Origin: Psychroserpens luteolus
GTDB lineage: Bacteria; Bacteroidota; Bacteroidia; Flavobacteriales; Flavobacteriaceae
Direction: 5' to 3'
Length of the DNA stretch: 64,000 nucleotides
Assembly: GCF_021032705.1 (NCBI RefSeq)
Contig: NZ_JAHVXI010000003.1
Location: forward strand, 124,001 to 188,000
The notes under the pieces were generated by a model that was not told the DNA's origin, ran no database searches, and saw nothing but the letters and a program-made list of their open reading frames with translations. The translations under genes and the position numbers were made by a program. The stretch's first letter is position 1; each line of letters begins with the position of its first letter. Shown here in pieces: positions 34,863 through 44,560 of the stretch.

Positions 34863-36911
34863 CTATATGGGAATATTTAAAGTTACTTTAGTGCCTCCAC
34901 CATTTACTTGACTATTTAGATATATTTCTGCCCCTATAATTTTAGCACGTTCAAATAAGGTTTTTAAACCTAAACTTATATTCTTATACTTTGTTTCACT
35001 ATCAAATCCTTTACCATTATCACTTACTTCAATATTAATAGTATTTGCAGTTTTACTAATATTCATTTTTACCGCTTTCGCTTCAGAGTGCTTAACAATA
35101 TTGCTTAACGTCTCCTGAATAATTCGATAAGTGTGTAGTTCAGCATCTTTAGATAAGATATTGTCAATATTGTCTATTTCATCTGTAAAAAACAAATCTG
35201 TATTGGCATTAATATTATAGACTAATGCATTTATAGATTCCGTTAGGCCCAAACGCTCTAAATTGGAAGGGTGCAAACCTCTTGAGATACTTCGTATCTC
35301 TTCCAAAGTTATATCCGCTAAATTTTCCACATTAGAATCTCCAGAGTTCTTGGTCTGTTTAGAGAGTAACATTAACTTCTGCCCTACACTATCATGGAGT
35401 TCTCTTGCCAAACGTGTACGTTCCTTTTCTTGTTCATTAATCAAATCTTGAGAAAACTGCTCTTGCAATATTTGCTTAGAGTCGGCATATTTTTGAGAAC
35501 GCAATAAATACAATATTGTGAACAATGCCAACAAGCCTATTCCTCCAAATAGCATCCACTGTGTTTTTATTTTATTTTTTGAATCCAATATTTCAATTTC
35601 AGATTCTTTTGATACAATTTCTGCATCTCGTTTCTCGGTTTCATATAAGGTTTGATAATATGAAAGCGCTTTAGACCGCTTTAAACTAAGAATAGAATCA
35701 TTAATATTTGTAGCCTCTTCATAGTGATCTAAAGCTAACTTATAATTCCCCATGGCTTCATGTATACTATAAAGTAAATAGTGCACACCTTTGATATTTT
35801 CAATTACATTATTTTTAATTTGATAATTGTAATGTTTTTGAGCATAATCTAATGCCTTTGGAAAGTCTTTTTTTGCATAAAAATAATACGATAAGCCTTT
35901 TATATGCTCGTCCTCAAAAATGCCTTTTGTATAACGTTCGGGATTACGTTGTATCTCTTTAAGAATTTCGGTTGCTTTTCCTAAACTATCAGCTATAGAA
36001 TACTCTTCTAATAATTTATTAAGTATATGAGGTTCATATCTATTTTTAACCTCATCTGAATTTTTTGCATATTCAAGAGCTAGGTTCAAATTTATAATCG
36101 CTTGTATATGATTATCTGTATTACTATTGTCTATTGATGAATTTAAAAGTGTAGATATTAATCCTGATTCATAATGTACTATTTTTGCTAACTCGATAGC
36201 TTCATCACGTTCTAATTTTGCTTCATCATAGAATCCATTCATACTATATAAATCAGCTCTAGAACTTTTAGTATTTACCAATCGTATGGTATCGTTTGTT
36301 TTAATATATATGTCTTCAACTTCCTTGAGTATTTTAGAAGCCTCAACAAGATTCCCAGTACGTATATAAGCATCGGCAATGTACTTTTTTGAGGTTCCGT
36401 ACAATATTGAGTCTTCTAATTTAATGGCATATTTTGAAGCTAAATTATATATTTCAATAGCCTTCTCTATCTCTTCAGAAAAGTAATAACTATCACCTCC
36501 ATTAAGATAAAATCTAGCTAGCAATGCATTATCTGTTACTGGCAATTGTCGCGCGTCAAACTCTTCAAAAAAAGTTTTGCCTTCATTGGGTCTTCCTAAT
36601 CTATTAGTTAAAGACCAAATGAATCTTGCCGCTTGCCTATTAGCAATATCAAATGAATCTAACTCTATTGCATATTCTATTGTTACCTTAACAATAGAAT
36701 CGTATTTAAGTTCTATTCTATCTCTAGTAATCCTGCATAAACTATCTAATAATTTAAGTTTTTGAACACCAGAAGTATTGTGAATATGATTCTTTAAATC
36801 ATCAATATTTAATTCCTTTTGTTGTTTTTGAGAATAACTCAAAGAAGAAGAAAACAAGAATAAACAAACGATAAATTTTAATATATATAAGTAGTGCTTT
36901 TTAGTATTCAT
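34863..36911 (-). CDS. TPR-containing sensor histidine kinase (HisKA_3), first of pair
   Basis: A 682-aa kinase with an N-terminal signal or anchor, TPR repeats at about residues 60-440, a membrane helix near 455-475, HisKA_3 with LARELHDSVGQKL (about 505) and HATPase with DNGKGFDSETK. The catalytic part is closely similar to the next gene, so the two arose by tandem duplication and then diverged in their sensing TPR region. It is the first gene of the kinase-kinase-regulator operon. Upstream are an inverted repeat at 36937-36959 and the 34-bp motif at 36995-37028, which suggests autoregulation. Confidence 0.9.
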   Translation of the reverse strand: MNTKKHYLYILKFIVCLFLFSSSLSYSQKQQKELNIDDLKNHIHNTSGVQKLKLLDSLCRITRDRIELKYDSIVKVTIEYAIELDSFDIANRQAARFIWSLTNRLGRPNEGKTFFEEFDARQLPVTDNALLARFYLNGGDSYYFSEEIEKAIEIYNLASKYAIKLEDSILYGTSKKYIADAYIRTGNLVEASKILKEVEDIYIKTNDTIRLVNTKSSRADLYSMNGFYDEAKLERDEAIELAKIVHYESGLISTLLNSSIDNSNTDNHIQAIINLNLALEYAKNSDEVKNRYEPHILNKLLEEYSIADSLGKATEILKEIQRNPERYTKGIFEDEHIKGLSYYFYAKKDFPKALDYAQKHYNYQIKNNVIENIKGVHYLLYSIHEAMGNYKLALDHYEEATNINDSILSLKRSKALSYYQTLYETEKRDAEIVSKESEIEILDSKNKIKTQWMLFGGIGLLALFTILYLLRSQKYADSKQILQEQFSQDLINEQEKERTRLARELHDSVGQKLMLLSKQTKNSGDSNVENLADITLEEIRSISRGLHPSNLERLGLTESINALVYNINANTDLFFTDEIDNIDNILSKDAELHTYRIIQETLSNIVKHSEAKAVKMNISKTANTINIEVSDNGKGFDSETKYKNISLGLKTLFERAKIIGAEIYLNSQVNGGGTKVTLNIPI

Positions 36912-36936
36912 AACAATCTCTAGCGCTAATTTTTGA

Positions 36937-36959
36937 CAATCAACTTTTACAGTTGATTG
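36937..36959. promoter_or_regulatory. Inverted repeat CAATCAAC-N7-GTTGATTG
   Basis: A perfect 8-bp inverted repeat 26 bp upstream of the first kinase start. It could be an operator or a hairpin in the mRNA leader near the ribosome binding site. Confidence 0.35.
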
Positions 36960-36994
36960 CTAACAAATTTACAACAAAAGATAAGGATATTAAA

Positions 36995-37028
36995 TAAGAA
37001 TCGCCTCGTATATTATACGTACTGGTAC
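36995..37028 (-). promoter_or_regulatory. 34-bp regulatory motif upstream of kinase-kinase-regulator operon
   Basis: An ungapped match (25 of 34) to 32321-32354 upstream of the adhesin gene, 84 bp from the kinase start. It contains CTCGTA and TACGTA about 11 bp apart, one helical turn. It is a likely response-regulator site. Confidence 0.55.
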
Positions 37029-37116
37029 TTATGTTTTATTAAACACCAACACATTTTAAATCATTTGCAAAACAATAAACTCCTACCTTAAGATTTGAAT
37101 TCGGATATAGTAAGAA

Positions 37117-38508
37117 TTATTTCCCGATACAGAAATTAGCAAAAATATTCCCTAACAAATCATCGTTGGTAATCTCGCCTGTGATTTCTCCAAAATGGTA
37201 TAAGGCTTGACGAATATCTATCGCAAGTAAGTCTCCAGATAATCCAGTTTCTAACCCGTGTTTTACTTTCTGAATTTCCTCAAAAGCCTTTAATAAGGCA
37301 TCATAGTGGCGTGAGTTAGTCACGATAGTCTCATTATTCCGTAGTGCTCCAGTGTTAATTAACTCCAAAAGCGAATTGGTTAACGCTTCTACTCCAAATC
37401 CTGTTTTAGCAGATAGTAATTGGATATTTTCTATTTCAGATTGAAGACCTGCCAATTGTGAGTCATCTAACTGATCTATTTTATTAGCAATAATCAACAG
37501 CGGTTTTTGTGGATACTTATTTTTTATTTTTTCGATTTCAACCTGAATTGTTTTTAAATCTGAAATCGACTTGGAGCTGTCAAACAGGTAAATAACCACT
37601 TGTGCTTGGTCTATTTTCTCAAACGTTTTTTTGATACCAATGCTTTCTACCACGTCTTTAGTATCTCTAATTCCAGCAGTATCTATAAACCGAAACCCAA
37701 TACCTCCAATCGAGATTTCATCTTCAATAGTATCTCTAGTTGTTCCTGCGATTTCTGATACAATAGCACGTTCTTCATTTAAAAGTGCATTGAGCAGTGT
37801 TGATTTTCCAACATTTGGTTCGCCAACAATGGCTACAGGAATTCCATTTTTGATGACATTACCAACGGCAAAGGAATCTATAAGACGTTTGAGGACGAAC
37901 GTAATTCTGTCCACTAATTCTTTAAATTGCGAACGATCAGCAAATTCAACATCTTCTTCAGCAAAATCAAGTTCTAATTCTATCAATGAGGCAAAATTGA
38001 GTAGTTCCTCTCTTAGTTTAGCTATTTCCGAAGAAAAACCACCACGCATTTGCTGCATAGCTACTTGATGTGAGGCTTCATTATCACTAGCGATTAAATC
38101 GGCCACAGCTTCAGCTTGCGACAAATCTAATTTTCCATTTAAAAAGGCGCGTAAGGTAAATTCTCCTGCGTTTGCCATTCGGCATCCTTTCCGAAGAAAT
38201 AATTGTATAATTTCTTGTTGAATGTACAAACTACCATGACAGGATATCTCGACAACATCTTCACCTGTGTAAGAATTAGGGTTTTTAAACACAGAAACCA
38301 AAACTTCATCAAAAACACGACCATCTTCAATAATATGACCTAAATGAATCGTGTGTGTTGCCTGATTTACCAAAGTCTTGCCATCAATAACCGATTTAAA
38401 ACAGTTGTCAACAATTGAGATCGCATCGTTACCCGAAAGTCGTATCACAGCAATAGCTCCGCTTCCAGAAGCTGTAGCTAATGCAACAATTGTATCTTGG
38501 TGAGTCAT
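37117..38508 (-). CDS. mnmE: tRNA uridine-5-carboxymethylaminomethyl modification GTPase MnmE
   Basis: A 463-aa protein of normal family length. The N-terminal formyl-THF-binding domain starts DTIVALATASGSGAIAVIRL. The G domain has GEPNVGKST (P-loop, about residue 228), DTAGIRDT and NKID. The C-terminal FCIGK is the conserved catalytic Cys motif (CxGK). With MnmG, MnmE modifies U34 of certain tRNAs in the cytoplasm. It is a single gene; its neighbours are unrelated. Confidence 0.97.
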   Translation of the reverse strand: MTHQDTIVALATASGSGAIAVIRLSGNDAISIVDNCFKSVIDGKTLVNQATHTIHLGHIIEDGRVFDEVLVSVFKNPNSYTGEDVVEISCHGSLYIQQEIIQLFLRKGCRMANAGEFTLRAFLNGKLDLSQAEAVADLIASDNEASHQVAMQQMRGGFSSEIAKLREELLNFASLIELELDFAEEDVEFADRSQFKELVDRITFVLKRLIDSFAVGNVIKNGIPVAIVGEPNVGKSTLLNALLNEERAIVSEIAGTTRDTIEDEISIGGIGFRFIDTAGIRDTKDVVESIGIKKTFEKIDQAQVVIYLFDSSKSISDLKTIQVEIEKIKNKYPQKPLLIIANKIDQLDDSQLAGLQSEIENIQLLSAKTGFGVEALTNSLLELINTGALRNNETIVTNSRHYDALLKAFEEIQKVKHGLETGLSGDLLAIDIRQALYHFGEITGEITNDDLLGNIFANFCIGK

Positions 38509-38618
38509 CCTATATATTTTTTACAAAAGTATTGCAATTTTAGCTTTATAAAATAAATTTGAAGAGTTCTTTAAGTTTTTATTAATAAATGTGATTAATT
38601 TTCTTTTATTGAACTTAT

Positions 38619-38626
38619 TATATTTG
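38619..38626 (+). promoter_or_regulatory. Candidate -7 element TATATTTG of the TlpA-like gene
   Basis: It matches TAnnTTTG 19 bp upstream of the ATG at 38645. No TTG sits at the expected 17-23 bp distance, so the call is weak. Confidence 0.3.
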
Positions 38627-38644
38627 TACTACTAAAATTATTAC

Positions 38645-39805
38645 ATGATGAAAAAGATAGTTACAATTTTTTGCTTAAGTGTTTTATTGTTCAACTGTAA
38701 GACTGAAGGCAGTTCTGAAGAAGTTGTTAGAGACACCTATTTAATTACTGGAGAAGCTCCTGGCGTTTATAATGGCATTAGAGCACACCTACAAACCACC
38801 GATCAACGTGGTCGAAAAATTAATGTAGATACTGCTATCGTCATGAATGAACGTTTTGTATTTGAAGGTAAAGTTGAGACACCTCAAATGTGGAACTTGA
38901 ATATCAATAGTGTTAAAGGAGACCTTCCACTAATTGTTGAAAACAAAGCCATAACTATTGATGTTGATAATACTAATTTATCTAAATCAAAGATTAAAGG
39001 CACAAAAGCAAACGATGACCTTATGTCATTAAATGCACAAGTCGAAGAACTCAATGCAAAAGCCACTAAACTAAACGAACAAATTCGTGCGACTAGTGAT
39101 AAGAATGTAAAAAGTCAGCTAGCTCAAGAGTTCACGCAACTCACAAGAGATATGAGAGCCTTGCCTATAGCTTATGCTAAAGAAAACAAAAGCAGCTTAT
39201 ACTCATTGGTTGTAATTGATAATTTATTTAAAACGAACCAACCAGACCTTGACAATATTTCGTCACTTTTTGATGGTTTGGATGCATCAATTAAAAGCAC
39301 TAAACTTGGTAAGAACATTGAAGCAAAAATAACTGGGTTACAACAACAAAGAGCACTATTAAGTGCCACAGAAATTGGAAAACCAGCACCTGATTTCACA
39401 TCGACTAAGCCTGATGGAAGTCCGTTGGCATTAAAAGATGTTATGGGAAAAGTGACTATTATCGATTTTTGGGCTGCGTGGTGTGGGCCATGCCGACGTG
39501 AAAACCCTAATGTTGTTAAAGTATATAATAAGTATCACTCTAAAGGGTTAGAAATTATTGGTGTATCTCTAGATGGTACAACAAGACAACAAGATCCAAA
39601 AGCGGCTTGGTTACAAGCTATCGAACAAGATAAACTGACTTGGAACCATGTCTCAAGTTTAAACTATTTTAATGACCCTGTGGCTAGAGCCTATAATATT
39701 AGATCAATTCCTGCGACATTTATTTTAGATGAAAATGGAACGATTGTAGCGAAAAATTTGAGGGGACCTGCTCTTGAAGCAAAAATTGCTGAGTTGCTTA
39801 ACTAA
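38645..39805 (+). CDS. TlpA-like thioredoxin lipoprotein with DUF4369 domain
   Basis: A 386-aa lipoprotein (lipobox LLFNC near residue 19). The N-terminal beta-rich DUF4369-type domain spans about 28-110, a helical linker about 112-165, and the TlpA/AhpC-type thioredoxin domain about 245-386 with the redox motif WCGPC (AAWCGPCRRE) and the cis-Pro loop RSIPATFIL. It should act in the periplasm, facing away from the cytoplasm, as a thiol-disulfide reductant. Such proteins are abundant in Bacteroidota and individual roles are mostly unknown. The start could be the first or second Met. It is followed by a strong terminator. Confidence 0.88.
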   Translation: MMKKIVTIFCLSVLLFNCKTEGSSEEVVRDTYLITGEAPGVYNGIRAHLQTTDQRGRKINVDTAIVMNERFVFEGKVETPQMWNLNINSVKGDLPLIVENKAITIDVDNTNLSKSKIKGTKANDDLMSLNAQVEELNAKATKLNEQIRATSDKNVKSQLAQEFTQLTRDMRALPIAYAKENKSSLYSLVVIDNLFKTNQPDLDNISSLFDGLDASIKSTKLGKNIEAKITGLQQQRALLSATEIGKPAPDFTSTKPDGSPLALKDVMGKVTIIDFWAAWCGPCRRENPNVVKVYNKYHSKGLEIIGVSLDGTTRQQDPKAAWLQAIEQDKLTWNHVSSLNYFNDPVARAYNIRSIPATFILDENGTIVAKNLRGPALEAKIAELLN

Positions 39806-39826
39806 TAGCTGTCACCAATAAAATTT

Positions 39827-39861
39827 AAGCCTTCTCTCTTAAAAGACTGAAGGCTTTTTTT
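39827..39861. terminator. Rho-independent terminator after TlpA-like gene
   Basis: Stem AAGCCTTC / GAAGGCTT with a 14-base loop, followed by seven T. It lies between convergent genes, and an A-rich 5' flank may let it serve the rhomboid gene too. Confidence 0.8.
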
Positions 39862-39863
39862 AT

Positions 39864-40523
39864 TTATATCTTCCCTAATTTATGCATTACAAACAAGATA
39901 ATAATAGGTACAGCCAGTAACCCAACCATTAGCAGATCAGTTTCAAACAACGAAGGCTGCAAAATAAGCGTAATAACATAACCTCCAATGGCACCTCCAA
40001 AATGAGCATCATGACCAATATTACCAACACGATTTTTCATGCCGTAAATTGAATATAAGAGATACATGATTCCGAAGATATAACCAGGAATTTCAAATGG
40101 AATAAAGAACATATAAATACCACGTTGAGGCTCTAACAAAATAGACGCATATAGAATTCCCATTACTGCACCACTTGCGCCTACTGCGCTGTAATGGTAC
40201 TCATTTTTATGAAAGTAAAGAGACAATAAACTACCCAAAGCCAAGCTTCCTACATATACGACTAAAAATCCGAGCTCTCCTAAATCGCCAATAACAGCAT
40301 TAGCAAAAAAGAAAAGTGTCATCATATTAAATAATAAATGCGTCGTATCTGCATGCAAAAACCCAGAGCTAAACATTCTAAACTGTTCACCACGTCTGAC
40401 ACCTCCTACGTTAAATTTATAGCGTTCGAAGAAACCATAGTCTTCAAACCCTTTATATGATATTATTACATTTGCTGCAATAATGATAATTGTAAATAAA
40501 CTTAAACCACCTAAACTACCCAT
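39864..40523 (-). CDS. Rhomboid-family intramembrane serine protease
   Basis: A 219-aa, about six-helix membrane protein. Visible rhomboid features are HLLFNMMTLFFF (HxxxN in helix 2), the catalytic serine in GASGAVMG and the catalytic histidine in DAHFGGAIGG. The protease should cleave transmembrane substrates in the inner membrane. The substrate is unknown. It is divergent from the acyltransferase gene across 46 bp. Confidence 0.92.
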   Translation of the reverse strand: MGSLGGLSLFTIIIIAANVIISYKGFEDYGFFERYKFNVGGVRRGEQFRMFSSGFLHADTTHLLFNMMTLFFFANAVIGDLGELGFLVVYVGSLALGSLLSLYFHKNEYHYSAVGASGAVMGILYASILLEPQRGIYMFFIPFEIPGYIFGIMYLLYSIYGMKNRVGNIGHDAHFGGAIGGYVITLILQPSLFETDLLMVGLLAVPIIILFVMHKLGKI

Positions 40524-40537
40524 AGACTTTAATTACA

Positions 40538-40559
40538 TATATTTGCCACTGCAAATCTA
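40538..40559. promoter_or_regulatory. Overlapping divergent -7 elements
   Basis: TATATTTG on the plus strand (40538-40545) and TAGATTTG on the minus strand (40552-40559) lie in the 46-bp gap between the rhomboid and acyltransferase genes. Both match TAnnTTTG and give leaders of about 20 bases. Matching -33 TTG elements at ideal spacing are not clear. Confidence 0.35.
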
Positions 40560-40569
40560 ACATATAAAA

Positions 40570-41463
40570 ATGCAATTTATTATCTACATCTTAGTTTATC
40601 CATTTTTATGGTTAATATCTATTCTTCCGTTTAGATTGCTATACGCATTTTCAGATGTATTATACCTATTTATATATCGCATTTTTGGCTATAGAAAAAA
40701 AACCGTCCAGGATAATTTAAGACTGGTTTTTCCAGAAAAGGAATCTAAAGAGATCAATTTAATTACAAAACAATTCTACCATCACTTATGTGATATGATA
40801 GTTGAGGCTATCAAATCATTATCGATTTCAGAAGCTGAAATGAAGAAGCGATTCACATTTACCAATGTCGAATTGATTCAAGGTATAGAAGCTAAAGATA
40901 GAAGCATTGTACTCATGTGCGCACATTACGGAAGCTGGGAGTGGATATTTATTCTTCAAACTTATGTAAAATCTAGAGGAAATGCAATTTATAAGCGGAT
41001 ACAAAATAAGTACTTTGACCGATTAGTTAAACGTATTAGAGCAAAATATAATAGCCATTTAATTACGACTAAAGAGACCATTCCTGAATTAATTAGGCTA
41101 AAAAATAGAGGGGTTTCTACGATTAACGGATTTGTATCAGACCAGACACCTAAACCTCAAAAAGCATTTCATTGGACCGAGTTTATGAATATAAGAGTGC
41201 CCGTGCACACAGGTGCCGAAATGTTAGCAAAACGTCTGGATATGTCTGTTGTATTCTTTAGCGTAAAACGCCTCAAACGCGGATATTATGAAACCACATT
41301 TGAGACGTTAGCAGACTATCCAAATGATTATAAAGATTATGAAATCACGGATCAATTTTTAAAGCTTGTCGAACAACAAATTTATGAAGCGCCACAATAC
41401 TACTTATGGACACATAAACGTTGGAAACATAAAGACAAGAATCCTGAAGACTATAATAATTAA
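40570..41463 (+). CDS. LpxL-like lysophospholipid/lipid A acyltransferase
   Basis: A 297-aa inner-membrane acyltransferase of the HtrB/LpxL family. An N-terminal membrane anchor is followed by the catalytic HYGSWEW (HxxxxE/D type) near residue 119 and VSDQTPKP further on. It should add a secondary acyl chain to lipid A, or acylate a related lipid, using acyl-ACP. The stop overlaps the convergent SGBP gene by 4 bp. Confidence 0.9.
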   Translation: MQFIIYILVYPFLWLISILPFRLLYAFSDVLYLFIYRIFGYRKKTVQDNLRLVFPEKESKEINLITKQFYHHLCDMIVEAIKSLSISEAEMKKRFTFTNVELIQGIEAKDRSIVLMCAHYGSWEWIFILQTYVKSRGNAIYKRIQNKYFDRLVKRIRAKYNSHLITTKETIPELIRLKNRGVSTINGFVSDQTPKPQKAFHWTEFMNIRVPVHTGAEMLAKRLDMSVVFFSVKRLKRGYYETTFETLADYPNDYKDYEITDQFLKLVEQQIYEAPQYYLWTHKRWKHKDKNPEDYNN

Positions 41464-42437
41464 TCTAAGTCTGGCGGATCTGTTGAATATCTATGATACC
41501 AGGCTAATACTGGGTTTAAACCATCTATTGTTCGTACATATAAGGTGTTTTCTGTTATTGAAAGAATCTCATAGGATGATGAGCTTACAAAATAGCCCAT
41601 AAATGCATCGTTAGTAAAATTCATGACTGTTCCTCTCGGATTAAAGTCCGGATCTGGAACAGCTGACCAATCTACAGAAGTTGGTGCTAAAGACACATTA
41701 CTAACTCCTGACGTATCAAAATCAAAACAAGCATCTTCTCCAGCATCTTCTCCAATTACAGATTGATGACCTGCATTAAAAAATGTTTGTCCGTTATTAT
41801 TTAACTGAAATGTTAATTGGTTATCGACATCTAATGAAAAGGTTAATTCATCATCACATAGACAATCGCTAATCTCGTCATTACACTTCTCAAATGGTGT
41901 CGCTGAGAAAAAACTTGGAAACCAAAAGGCATCTGCCGAAATTTCTGGCGTACCACCTACACCTAAATGACCAGGTTGAGAAGCCGCTAAATACCATATT
42001 TTAGACGATCCTGCACCTCCAGACAAAAAGTCTTTGGCTTCTTGATCATCAAATGCGCTAAACACATCAACAGCAACTGATGTACTTGTCGTGACTCCTC
42101 CAGTTCCAGAAGCAATTACAGTAACGTTATAGGTGTTAAGTCCTGTGAGGTTAAATCTGTGCGTTATTTCACCAGATGGCGTGACCTCAACATTGGTATT
42201 ATCTCCAAAATCGTATCTGTAGGTAATGGCATTATCTGCACTTGCACTAAACGTGACAAATCCGGAGCCATCGCCATTAGGATTCATTAAATCCTGTCCT
42301 ATAACTTCGAAGTTAAGTACTAAATTAGTTGGCGTAGTAATCTCACCAAATTCCTGATCTTCGTCTTGACATGTAAATAATGTCATCATCACTAAAAGTG
42401 ATAAGCCGCTATTGAATATTTTTTTTATTGTCATCAT
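41460..42437 (-). CDS. PKD-domain surface glycan-binding lipoprotein (SGBP-like)
   Basis: A 325-aa lipoprotein (lipobox TLFTC). A PKD-like domain lies at about residues 35-125 (YRYDFGDNT, THRFNLTGLNTYNVTV). The C-terminal part has a SGGAGSSKIWYLA motif and a Cys-rich stretch (FEKCNDEISDCLCDD), typical of accessory proteins encoded after SusD. It is the last gene of the susC-susD-SGBP-SGBP operon, 13 bp after its neighbour. It probably binds the glycan at the surface together with SusCD. The ligand is not readable. Confidence 0.75.
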   Translation of the reverse strand: MMTIKKIFNSGLSLLVMMTLFTCQDEDQEFGEITTPTNLVLNFEVIGQDLMNPNGDGSGFVTFSASADNAITYRYDFGDNTNVEVTPSGEITHRFNLTGLNTYNVTVIASGTGGVTTSTSVAVDVFSAFDDQEAKDFLSGGAGSSKIWYLAASQPGHLGVGGTPEISADAFWFPSFFSATPFEKCNDEISDCLCDDELTFSLDVDNQLTFQLNNNGQTFFNAGHQSVIGEDAGEDACFDFDTSGVSNVSLAPTSVDWSAVPDPDFNPRGTVMNFTNDAFMGYFVSSSSYEILSITENTLYVRTIDGLNPVLAWYHRYSTDPPDLD

Positions 42438-42450
42438 GATCTTTTTACGC

Positions 42451-44538
42451 TTAGAGTTTTACGAGTTTATATTGCCAAAATACACCAGAACCAGATTCGA
42501 CATAGACTTCTATAGTATTACTGTCTACTAATGTCACATTATAAGTAATTGAACTTGGAACAGCAACATTTGGTAATTCACCTTGATTGTTAGCTTTTGG
42601 TAAGCCAATATAAGCGCCTACTCCATTTAAAGTTAACTCTCCCGAGCTTGAATTATACGTATATGTTGCTGGATTTGATCCGTCATGTGGAGCTACTGGA
42701 GTACCACAACCATCAGATCCACCTTGCCATCCTTCGATCCAGCTTTCAGATCCCAAATTATTGGTAAACGATCCGTCTGCACCAAAGACATAAGTATCAT
42801 CAAAATAACATGCTCTATCTGCAACACAAACAGCATCACAAGAGAACCACTGCGTATCTCCAACGCTTGGTCCAACTCCTAGCGATCCAGCTTCAGGAGC
42901 CATTTGCCATGTTCCTGCTAATGGGTTTGGCGCTTCAGATTCTTTAACCAATCTGTACTGCCAAAATACGCCAGATCCAGATTCGATATATACATCCATA
43001 TTATTATTATCAACTAAAGTCACATTATAAGTTATCGAACTTGGAACAGCAACATTTGGTAATTCACCTTGATTATTTGCCTTAGCTAAGCCAATATAAG
43101 CTCCAGTTCCATTTAAGGTAATTGTTCCAGCACCTGCATCATAGGTATATGTGGCAGGATTAGAACCATCATGTGGTGCAACTGGTGTACCACAACCATC
43201 ACTACCTCCTTGCCATCCTTCGATCCATGACTCAGCTCCTAAATCATTTACAAATGATCCATCTATTCCGAAGAAATACGTGTCATCAAAATAACATGCT
43301 CTATCAGTAACACAAACATCATCACAAGAGAACCACTGTGTATCTCCAACACTTGGTCCTACTCCTAGAGATCCGGCTTCAGGAGCCATTTTCCATGTTC
43401 CAGTAATTGTCGGAGCCATAGATGGTGATTTATAGAAATAAACATTATCAATAAAGAAATCAAATGTCCCTACAGGTACACCAGAAAAAATAAGCTGTTG
43501 TATAGAACTGATAGAAGTCATTCCTGCATCGGTAAAATCACTCATTGGAATCTCTAAGGACACCCATTCATTTTGTGGTAAATCATCAAAAACGATTTCA
43601 GCTTCAGTAGCTGTACCTCCAAGATCTACTAGTTTTATTCTAAATGTCGTTGCATTCACTGACCAGAAGTCTAAGTGAAAAAATTCCATTTCGGTAGCAT
43701 CAACAGCATCAGCACCATAAAACTCTACACCAACAAAATCAGCATCAGCATAAAACTTAGTGTCGTTACCATCAATCTGCAAGTCTGTTAGTGTACTTGT
43801 ACTCCAATCTGATCGCCAAGAACTCACATTAACATCAAGCGTATAAGTGTTACTAAACATTGAAATCACATCTTCATCTGCTCTACTAGGCGGCACAGGA
43901 GCACCAGCCAAAGGCTGTAAAATTTCTGTTACCAAGAAATCTTCAGTATATGTTGTCGTTTCAATTGCCGCGCTAAATGCTGTTACCGTAATGGTATAGG
44001 TTCCGGCTTCATCGTACGTAAAAGAAACGCCCTCATCGATATTCGCCATCATAGTAGTATTGTTAGGATCTCCAAAATTCACTTCATAATTCATAGCAAA
44101 CTCAGCCGATGCAGTTACGTTAACTTGCCTTGAGACTGCCGTATCATTTTCAATGGTAACCATTAAATTTTGCGGAGCTAAAAATGCGACGATTATTGTT
44201 TGCGTCACTGTAGTCACTTTTCCGTTAAGACCAGTTGCCGTGACAACTACATCATAAGAACCTTCCTCATAAGTATGTTGTACACTTTCACCAGGATTTA
44301 ATTCTCCTGAAGAACCCGAATTGTCACCAAACTCTAAATCAAATTTTACCGCACCTTCACCTGATGGTGTTAGTGTGACTAAACCCGAATTATCTGGTGT
44401 CACCACTGATAATAATGAAATATTTGATGGTGCAGGCAGGTTGTTAACAAAGTTAGTATCATTGTCATCATCTGTACAGCCATAGATAATAGCAGTAAGT
44501 AATGCTATACTCAGTACGTATTTTAAAATCTTCATCAT
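42451..44538 (-). CDS. PKD and CBM-like surface glycan-binding lipoprotein with duplicated C-terminal module
   Basis: A 695-aa lipoprotein (lipobox IIYGC). Two PKD-like domains span about residues 35-205. A beta-sandwich resembling a carbohydrate-binding module lies at about 215-375 (DNVYFYKS at its end). Two nearly identical modules of about 150 residues follow; each starts MAPEAGSLGVGPSVGDTQWF and holds conserved cysteines (FSCD.VCV.DRACYF, SDGCG). The duplication is visible in the DNA with a 486-bp period. It is the third gene of the susCD operon, 22 bp after susD. It probably captures the glycan on the cell surface; the doubled module would raise avidity. Confidence 0.8.
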   Translation of the reverse strand: MMKILKYVLSIALLTAIIYGCTDDDNDTNFVNNLPAPSNISLLSVVTPDNSGLVTLTPSGEGAVKFDLEFGDNSGSSGELNPGESVQHTYEEGSYDVVVTATGLNGKVTTVTQTIIVAFLAPQNLMVTIENDTAVSRQVNVTASAEFAMNYEVNFGDPNNTTMMANIDEGVSFTYDEAGTYTITVTAFSAAIETTTYTEDFLVTEILQPLAGAPVPPSRADEDVISMFSNTYTLDVNVSSWRSDWSTSTLTDLQIDGNDTKFYADADFVGVEFYGADAVDATEMEFFHLDFWSVNATTFRIKLVDLGGTATEAEIVFDDLPQNEWVSLEIPMSDFTDAGMTSISSIQQLIFSGVPVGTFDFFIDNVYFYKSPSMAPTITGTWKMAPEAGSLGVGPSVGDTQWFSCDDVCVTDRACYFDDTYFFGIDGSFVNDLGAESWIEGWQGGSDGCGTPVAPHDGSNPATYTYDAGAGTITLNGTGAYIGLAKANNQGELPNVAVPSSITYNVTLVDNNNMDVYIESGSGVFWQYRLVKESEAPNPLAGTWQMAPEAGSLGVGPSVGDTQWFSCDAVCVADRACYFDDTYVFGADGSFTNNLGSESWIEGWQGGSDGCGTPVAPHDGSNPATYTYNSSSGELTLNGVGAYIGLPKANNQGELPNVAVPSSITYNVTLVDSNTIEVYVESGSGVFWQYKLVKL
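42463..43401 (-). repeat. In-frame tandem duplication, period 486 bp
   Basis: Units at about 42463-42915 and 42949-43401 encode almost the same 150-residue module, separated by a short linker. The offset of 486 bp equals 162 codons, so the reading frame is kept. High DNA similarity points to a fairly recent duplication. Confidence 0.85.
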
Positions 44539-44560
44539 ATGTCTTTTTATAGTTGTTTTT

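Noticed and set aside
37631-38068. 145-codon frame opposite mnmE
   Set aside because: mnmE has all family motifs through this stretch; the opposite frame has none.
42685-42882. Small frames on both strands inside the duplicated module
   Set aside because: They are shadows of the lipoprotein gene and recur only because the module is duplicated.
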